This document shows positions 58,596 to 64,000 of a stretch of 64,000 nucleotides of DNA, piece by piece; within the stretch, counting starts at the first letter, position 1; every line of letters begins with the position of its first letter. The DNA lies in the NCBI RefSeq assembly GCF_036884655.1, contig NC_088356.1:11103001-11167000 (forward strand). Reading direction: 5' to 3'. Below the pieces are notes generated by a model. It was not told the DNA's origin, ran no database searches, and worked only from the letters and a program-made list of their open reading frames with translations. The stretch is from Musa acuminata AAA Group (taxonomy: Eukaryota > Streptophyta > Magnoliopsida > Zingiberales > Musaceae). A program made the translations under genes and the position numbers.

Positions 58596-61195
58596 TCCTA
58601 CTGACTTTTAGAGACTTCTACTTCAAGGCTTTACTTCAAAAATCCAACATTTAGTTATATCTTATGTAATATATATTTCTTTATAAATATTAAGCAAGAC
58701 ACTGCAGATAGTTTCTTTGCATTAAACACGACTTTAACTAAAATGAATAGGATAATAAGAATCTACAGTTACTTACCTAGGCTCATTCTCTTCTTTGACA
58801 AAAAGTACAAGGAAGCTCCAAAACTTGTAGCTAATAGTAGCCCAGAAACATCAGCTCCAATGTATTGACCTGCAGAAGTTGGGGAAGCGCCACTAACAAA
58901 TGTAGAAACCATCAAGGCTCCATAAACACCTGCCTGTATGCCAAAATTGTTGGCAGATGGAGATTCAACAGAAACAGGAATGTTCTTGACCATCTTCTGC
59001 AGCCACTCTGGCATTGCACCTGTTACTGTACTTCTTATAGGTTTAACATCGGCATATCTAATACTACTGTTTGCAACTTTGCCAGCTCTCCGTTGTGACA
59101 ACCTCTGCATGAGCAACATGTCATATGCAGCCTCCACCTAAAACATAGTAACTAGCATGGCTTTAGGAGAAAACTATTAACACAATGAAGAAAGAGCAAC
59201 ATCATTTTTAGAGTGCTTTACCTAAGAAATAATAGCAACTTAGTCTAAGCAACATATGTTCAGTTCTATAGACCAGGGTAGATATAATCAGAAACTAGCT
59301 TGTATCATACTATCAGCTTGTTACCATCTGAACCAGCTCATGCTAGTAAGAATGGGAATGCCAGAAGTTTGCTATGAAACATTAGAGTGCTTTACAATTG
59401 TTCCAGGATTCAACTTTAAAGAAAAATACTCTAAGGCACTCTGTGGTATTGGTAAACGTACAGACGAAGGGGGAAAGAGAGAGAGAGAGAGAGCAGTGTA
59501 CAATAGCAAAGCTTGGGGTTTCCTGCACTATGGCAGTAATTTCAATAAAAGAAAAAAATCTCATTTAAATGTAACCTAACTCATAAAGCTTATCAAAGAA
59601 AACCTTCCTTTTTGTTGACTACAATTATGCAGGAAACTGGCCTTGAGAAATTTCAACAAGTTTAGCTGTGCATGGATCGTTTGCCTTTGCATAATTCTTG
59701 CATTTCCTTGTGTTAAGATCATAATCCTTATAGTCACCATAAACAGACACAGGATACGAAAACAACATGATCCAAACTCACGGTATGTCAATGTAAACAA
59801 GTGAAAACTAAAGATACACTACGATAGGTATATGATAACAGAAAATTATTACATATATATGACATAGATGATGCTTCTTATCTATAAACATGTCTATGTC
59901 ACTTGAATTTATCTAACAAAATTGACTTAACAACAAAAGCATTGGTAAGCTTTATTCCTTCCCTTCCTACAAGCATCCCAAAAACATCCACTGGACCAAC
60001 GAACAAAATGAAAGATAACTCAGTTTCATCTCCAATGGAAGCCTCTTTTTTAAAACCTAGAAGGCATCATCTGGAGATACCAACTCACAAGATTAACATT
60101 GGGCCACATATTTCATCACTCAAATGACTGATATAAGCACTATCATATCAGCAAATCAAGGGAAAGTTTCTATCATTTGCAAATGATAAGAGGAAAAGAG
60201 AACATTTTCATTGTGTCATACCTGAGATACCCCTTTTAAACTCTACAAACCACAAAGAACTCATAAATGGCAAATTAGATCAAACCCTGAGGCAATAAGA
60301 AAACTAGAATTGCAGAGGATTACCTAAACTACATGTATCATCATTTGAGTTATGCATTTTGACCATTACCTAAACTATATCTTTTACAGGTTTCACTCTA
60401 TATAACATACCAATTATCAGCTAATTGAAGTTACTTGCTTTTCCCAACTGATAGATAAAGATCGAATATTTCCATTGACCATTACCTAAATTATGCAATT
60501 AAAACCCTACAAAGAACCCATACATGGCGAAATAGATCGTACCCACGTTCCAATAGATACCCTAGAAACTAATAGGCAAACTAGAAATGTAGGCAATTAT
60601 CCAAAATTGCCACTTACTACCGATCAGGAAACCAACGTAAACGATTTATGGAACCCAAAATTATACTTAATGAAAGCAAACTGCTTTAATATTACCCTCT
60701 TTCTTGAACAATAACCCTTTCTCATCGCGTTATGCTCTGCATTCGCCGGGATCACTTTCATTCGATGGCCAGCAATCACAACAAAATCCCACCAGTGAGG
60801 CACTAAAATACGACCCATGCTAAAAGATATCAAAGATTCCGAAGGAAAGAGGAAGGAACCTGGGCAGCGGATTCCACGTCGTCCTTGCAAGAGGCGAGGA
60901 CGGCGTTCTTGGCCCGAAGGATGTCGTCAAAGGAGGCGCTTTCCGACAAGCCGAGGAGCTTGAGAGCGTTCTCCACCGTCATCTCGTACGGGGCCGAGGA
61001 GTCGTCGGCCCTCGACCCCGCTGCTGGCGGCCGGCCAGCCGGGCCGATCCGGCGGTGGAAGATCCCCGGTCCCCACCACCGTCTTCGCCGCCACTGCTGC
61101 GCGACGCCGCGGGCGGCAACGGGGAAGGTCGCGGCCGTCTTCGGCAATGGGTGGACGCAGAGCACCGGACCCGAGAGAGAGAGAGGGGCCGCCAT
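36426..61195 (-). CDS. CPP1: CPP1/CDF1-like chloroplast J-like protein
   Basis: Three exons: 61195-60860, 59137-58777 and 36601-36426, giving 290 residues ending VSVYLR plus TAG. Residues 1-60 are Arg/Ala/Pro-rich with few acids, like a plastid transit peptide. A J-like segment without HPD follows ([20 protein letters not shown] ... [25 protein letters not shown]). After a linker there are about four hydrophobic segments, including [16 protein letters not shown] and, in the last exon, [16 protein letters not shown] and [18 protein letters not shown]1 (PF11833 family) is a chloroplast chaperone-like membrane protein that stabilises protochlorophyllide oxidoreductase. The exon 2-3 join (AGCCTAG|GTAAGT ... 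TTTGCAG|GAAAAG, phase 1) restores [12 protein letters not shown] across a 22,175-bp intron packed with transposons. Known homologues continue in the same way, which supports the join. Confidence 0.88.
36921..37358 (-). other. Unidentified 145-codon open frame in the CPP1 intron
   Basis: Open on the minus strand, the same strand as CPP1. It includes [33 protein letters not shown] and [16 protein letters not shown]. No domain is recognised and there are no flanking exons or terminal repeats. It could be a fragment of an old transposon or captured gene, or chance. Confidence 0.25.
37716..37935. mobile_element. 220-bp MITE, GGTACCG-rich, hAT-like
   Basis: Flanked by the perfect 8-bp duplication ATCTCTAG (37708-37715 and 37936-37943). 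It starts CAAGGTTCGCAATACCGTAC and ends with CGGTATGGCAGACCCTG, a rough inverted repeat. The body is dense in self-complementary CGGTACCG/CGGTACGG/GGTATACC motifs. The 8-bp duplication suggests hAT-type mobilisation. It is related to the element at 56827-57336. Confidence 0.75.
38650..40260 (+). repeat. 5' LTR of the copia element
   Basis: 1611 bp, TGCTAGTTATAGG to TTTCCATACA. Contains a (TA)n run at about 38753-38797. Aligns with 55040-56610 and with the three LTR copies at the left of the window. Confidence 0.9.
40261..41945 (+). other. copia 5' leader with repeated GTCGAGTCACTC motif
   Basis: 1.7 kb between the primer site and gag. It starts with the primer site (about 40262-40275), then a GC-rich block (about 40370-40620), then AT-rich sequence. 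From 41457 a motif (G)GTCGAGTCACTC recurs at about 41457, 41549, 41628 and 41733. No coding frame was found. Confidence 0.6.
41946..42545 (+). pseudogene. copia gag, broken
   Basis: Begins with an ATG and reads [51 protein letters not shown], a classical plant copia gag. A stop occurs at 42258, after which the frame reopens ([40 protein letters not shown]). The zinc knuckle and protease that should follow are missing. Confidence 0.88.
42562..43590 (+). pseudogene. copia integrase, broken
   Basis: Starts at the pre-integrase motif ([18 protein letters not shown]) with [16 protein letters not shown], then the core [32 protein letters not shown] and [20 protein letters not shown]. The three acidic positions (HSD, RSD, SERRN) are present. 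Stops lie at about 43120, 43201 and 43240. The frame then runs to [20 protein letters not shown], where the LTR element A interrupts it after GAGGAT. Confidence 0.9.
43591..44047 (+). repeat. 5' LTR of element A
   Basis: Starts TGTCACGGATAAAC and ends CTAAGTCCGTGACA, followed two bases later by the initiator-tRNA-Met primer site. Confidence 0.9.
44062..47715 (+). other. Internal region of element A, no recognisable protein
   Basis: 3.65 kb of GA-rich, moderately GC sequence. Open frames are short (60-130 codons) and none resembles retroelement proteins. Several are conserved between A and B (for example the [20 protein letters not shown] block). That conservation may be nucleotide-level descent rather than coding. 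Confidence 0.6.
47716..48144 (+). repeat. 3' LTR of element A, first part
   Basis: Starts TGTAACGGACAAAC after the purine tract. It is interrupted after GGCAAAAC by the hAT-like element; the remaining CAACTAAGTCCGTGATA is at 53427-53443. Confidence 0.88.
48258..48703 (-). repeat. 3' LTR of element B (left end in window)
   Basis: Reads TGTCACGGACTTAGC to TTTGTCCGTGACA on the plus strand. It is followed by the complement of the purine tract (TTCTCCCCCACTT). Confidence 0.9.
52376..52821 (-). repeat. 5' LTR of element B (right end in window)
   Basis: Nearly identical to 48258-48703. Preceded on the plus strand by the complement of a tRNA-Met primer site (GCTCCGATACCA). Confidence 0.9.
53161..53200. 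repeat. Doubled perfect palindrome in the hAT-like element
   Basis: GTATACTGTTAACAGTATAC (20 bp, perfect palindrome) is followed at once by an almost complete second copy. It could extrude as a cruciform, or be a trace of a short repeat array. Confidence 0.85.
53448..54470 (+). pseudogene. copia reverse transcriptase, broken
   Basis: Resumes the copia frame after element A. Blocks include [77 protein letters not shown] and, after a frameshift near 54035, [12 protein letters not shown]. The catalytic YVDD is YVND. Stops replace Trp/Gln near 53561 and 53792. [20 protein letters not shown] follows. Confidence 0.9.
54471..55010 (+). pseudogene. copia RNase H, broken
   Basis: Contains [60 protein letters not shown] and the [15 protein letters not shown] block ([13 protein letters not shown]). 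The expected S-T-x-E-A-E-Y motif appears as STI-stop-AEYIA. A frameshift follows near 54850. Confidence 0.85.
55040..56610 (+). repeat. 3' LTR of the copia element
   Basis: 1571 bp, TGCTAGTCATATGTG to TTTCCCTATA (CA changed to TA), preceded by the purine tract AAGTGGGAAAT. Contains a (TA)n run at about 55158-55182. Confidence 0.9.
56827..57336. mobile_element. 510-bp MITE, same GGTACCG family, expanded by TA repeats
   Basis: Flanked by the perfect 8-bp duplication ATTTAGAC (56819-56826 and 57337-57344). It starts CAAGGATTATAATTTCG and ends CGATATTTCAATCCTTG, an imperfect inverted repeat. Near both ends are the ACCGCCCGTAC / CGGTACGGTACG motifs seen in the element at 37716. The centre holds long (TA)n runs (about 57006-57044, 57077-57112 and 57165-57243) between related short GC-richer spacers (CGAGACGACATCACC, CGAGGCAACGTCGCC). 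Poly-Tyr/Ile frames through it are artefacts. Confidence 0.8.
58510..58593. repeat. CT/TA compound microsatellite
   Basis: About 20 CT units followed by about 21 TA units, in the CPP1 intron 180 bp from the exon 2 donor. Confidence 0.95.
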
Positions 61196-61287
61196 TCTTT
61201 TTTGTCTTCTCGCTCTCGCTTCTCATGGTCCTACTTTTTATTATTCTTTATGGAGCGATATATAGTTTTTGTTGTTTGTTTATTGGA

Positions 61288-61483
61288 GAGCGACATATAA
61301 TTACGTTCGGTACCATCGTGTTTTTAATTTTTCCTGCTTTTAGAAAAAAACACTTTATAGAACGATTTACAATTAACGTCAGGTAGATTTGTTTTTTGTT
61401 TTTTGTTTTTTACAGAGCGATATGTAATCACGTTCGGCACCATCATGTTTTTATTTTTCTTGCTTTTAGAAATAGAAAAACAC
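61288..61483. repeat. Tandem duplication, period about 127 bp, near the CPP1 5' end
   Basis: The block GAGCGAYATRTAATYACGTT...ACCATCRTGTTTTT...TGCTTTTAGAAA occurs at 61288 and 61415. A related fragment lies at about 61355 and a GAGCGATATATA at 61250. It is 90-290 bp upstream of the CPP1 ATG, so it may overlap the promoter. Confidence 0.65.
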
Positions 61484-63306
61484 GACTAATGTTTCCATTT
61501 TGTTTGTTTTTCTCTCCACTTGGTTTTGATGATCCATGAGTTTGAAGCATGTGTTGCTACAGAATTCAAAATTTCTATGTAAGAAAAAAAAATTAGAATG
61601 TCCATTGTAATCAAATCTCCAATTTAAGCATAATTTTTTTAATAAATTTTAAAAATAATTATTTAATATCTCGAGTAGGGATATTATTTTTATCAGTAAA
61701 TTAAATGAAAATAAAAATTAAATAAATATACAAATAAAAAATCGTACTCTCACCTTCATAATTCTCCTTTTCCAAGTCTAGTAGTGAGATGAGTGAATAA
61801 GGAGAGGTAGGTTCTTTGTCCTTCTCGTTTTTTTTTTATTTTTTGATGTATTTCAAATTTTGTTTTTAGATTAAAATATATTATGATTGTTCGTATTATA
61901 TGTCATTTCTAAAATTTTCTTCTATTCCTTTATATATCTAAATTTTTATTTTTATATTAAAAACATGTTTTAATTATTGATGTTATACGAAGTTTCTAAA
62001 TTTTCTTTTATCCTTTTAAAGATTTAAAATTTTATTTTAGGATTAAAATATATTATAATTATTCATGCCAATTGTAGTTTCTAAAATTTTTATCTTAGAT
62101 GCATAATAGTTGATTAAAAATATTATTCTCTCTCTTATGTAATTTTGTTAATCGATTACTATTTTTTATTTTTTAATGACTCATAATAAATATTTTGATT
62201 ATAATTTCATAATGTTCGTATTTTAAAATTTAAGAATTTAATTAGAATTTGGATTGAAATCAACTAGCCCAACCAATACATGAGTTGACCCAATCTTGAG
62301 CTCATTGTCATTTTTTTTTATTTAGGCTCAAATGTTAATTGAATTAAATCAGATTTAATCAGTTTACATCAACTCAGAATAGTTCTGAATCGATCTGACT
62401 TATTGTAAATCTAACTAACCTAAATTAAATTTAATCTGATCCAAATTATATTAATGGTTCTAAATCAATCTAGTCGATTTGTTCTAATTAAATTTAATTT
62501 AATTAGACCGATTGAATTAGGGTTCAAATCAATTCAAGATTAACTAATATTATTTGATATCAATAATATTTAAAAAAAATTAAGATGTTTAAATATATTA
62601 TTACATCTCAGACATAGATCAAAATGAGATGATTTTGTTTCTAGGTAAGTAGGACGATTTATTTTGAGGATTAATGGGCCATCAAATAGAACGTGTCCTA
62701 TTTTAATGGGTAAAAGACACCTTTTCATATGTTGTTGGGAGTTGGATATAGATTTATCTATCTTTTATGGGGGTGAAGCATAAAATAGGATAAAGTTTCT
62801 CTATACGTGGGAATATTTATTCGAGTATACACTGGAATAATTAACTTTTGGATATATATTTGTTTTACAATTGATTTACAAGGGTTCCTACTCAATATTA
62901 CTGAAAATTTTTATTTTATTTTTTTTATTTTTAGAACAACCTCCACTAGAATAAATTCCAATAATAAATACACCAACCATTATCGTTAAGTAAATTCAAT
63001 TCATTCAATTTTATTTTTGAGTCAACAATATTATGTGTATCAATAAAATTCATAACTACTTTTGATTTATATTTTAATAAATAAATAAATTATAATAAAT
63101 ATTTATTATATATATATTAATAAAAATAATATTTATTTACTTGACTCTCGATTTACTTGTATTACAAATCTATATAAAAAAAAGTGTCTATGATGTGACA
63201 TCGATGATTCATCCATCAACCTATAATTATAATTAATGATGTCGAAGAATAATACTTGTTCGTCGAATTATTTCTTAACTACTGTCATGGAGCTAACGCT
63301 GGATTG

Positions 63307-63487
63307 TTAGAGCCCTCCCTCATCGTCTAGTGTGTTTGGTTGATCTAAAATGTCCACAGTGAGACTACCTATACTGAACTAAAAGAGCTAACTCCAGTGG
63401 TTAAGAGTCCTCCTCATCATCTATTGTCTTTAGTTGATCTAAAATGTCCACAACAAGACAACCTACGATGAACTAAAGAGCTACCAT
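63307..63487. repeat. Tandem duplication, period about 94 bp
   Basis: Both units carry GAGYCCTCC, TTGATCTAAAATGTCCACA and GAACTAAA(A)GAGCTA. The differences between units suggest an old event. Confidence 0.7.
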
Positions 63488-64000
63488 TTCACTGTTCTTC
63501 TTGGAGCAACAACCTTTGACTCGTGTTGCGAACAATTACAATCATCCGATTGGTACCTTGTGATATCAAATCATTATAACGAATCTGACTTTATGCTTCA
63601 ATCGAACAATGGAGTTTGTATTCTGACTGTGTACTTTTCTTCTCGATGCTAGTCGTTGAAAATAAGAATTATTAGACTTTTAAAACATGCCCTCGAATAC
63701 TGTATTGTTGCTGAAATGATTATCAAGGTCTACGAGGAAAATATTAGATTATTTAATCCTTTATAATTGGATAAGATATATAATAAAACTAATTAGATTT
63801 TAATGACAGATCAATAAAAAAGAAGTCTATATTATAATATAATTTGTTAAGGAATATCCTTCGTAGGAGGAACTCTCCTAATAACTTATCTTAGACTATA
63901 TGCTCTTATTTATTTATAGACAATACCTCTAAAAACTGAATGAGATATGTTATACATTTCATAAACGATGTAGGTTTGGGATTATAGTTTCTCTCACAAT

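Larger units (their letters stand above)
61196..64000. other. Region upstream of CPP1
   Basis: The CPP1 promoter should lie in the first few hundred bases. The rest is AT-rich with no recognisable gene. Two degenerate tandem repeats are listed separately. Confidence 0.5.

Overview
The window is nuclear DNA of a flowering plant. Genes are split by GT-AG introns, first exons are GC-rich as in commelinid monocots, and more than half of the sequence is LTR retrotransposon or other repeat. The repeat style suggests Zingiberales (Musa/Ensete-like). That placement is a guess from composition and general familiarity, not from a search.

Five host genes can be supported. From left to right: a 112-residue plant protein of unknown function (minus, 5156-5592); a DNAJC17-like J-domain + RRM protein (minus, 6870-11183); MPDU1, a PQ-loop protein of ER dolichol-sugar use (plus, 22310-28508); a clade-D-like PP2C phosphatase (plus, 32793-35203); and a CPP1/CDF1-like chloroplast chaperone-like protein (minus, 36426-61195). 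Exon joins were worked out by eye from splice sites, phase and family resemblance. The genes do unrelated jobs and form no operon or cluster.

Repeats fill the rest. Positions 1-3861 hold two truncated LTRs and one complete solo LTR (TSD GAAGG) of one LTR family. A decayed Tat-lineage Ty3/gypsy element (11603-20387, TSD AGTTC) lies 420 bp upstream of the DNAJC17 start codon. It has dual RNase H and an antisense extra ORF. A 600-bp solo LTR (TSD CTATC) is at 29908-30507.

The most unusual part is the last intron of CPP1, about 22.2 kb long. It contains a four-level nest. A Ty1/copia element (38650-56610) is interrupted by a non-coding LTR element A (43591-53443). The 3' LTR of A is interrupted by a hAT-like DNA element (48145-53418, TSD GGCAAAAC). 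That element is interrupted by a second, younger copy of the LTR element, B (48258-52821), in the opposite orientation. A and B form a roughly 4.5-kb inverted repeat with a spacer of only 113 bp, inside an intron of a chloroplast gene. The same intron also holds two copies of a MITE family rich in GGTACCG-type palindromes, each with a perfect 8-bp target duplication.

Other notable points are a 144-bp tandem duplication covering the end of PP2C exon 2 and its splice donor, and loss of a catalytic Asp (YVDD to YVND) in both reverse transcriptases. No rRNA, tRNA, CRISPR or prokaryotic feature was seen.
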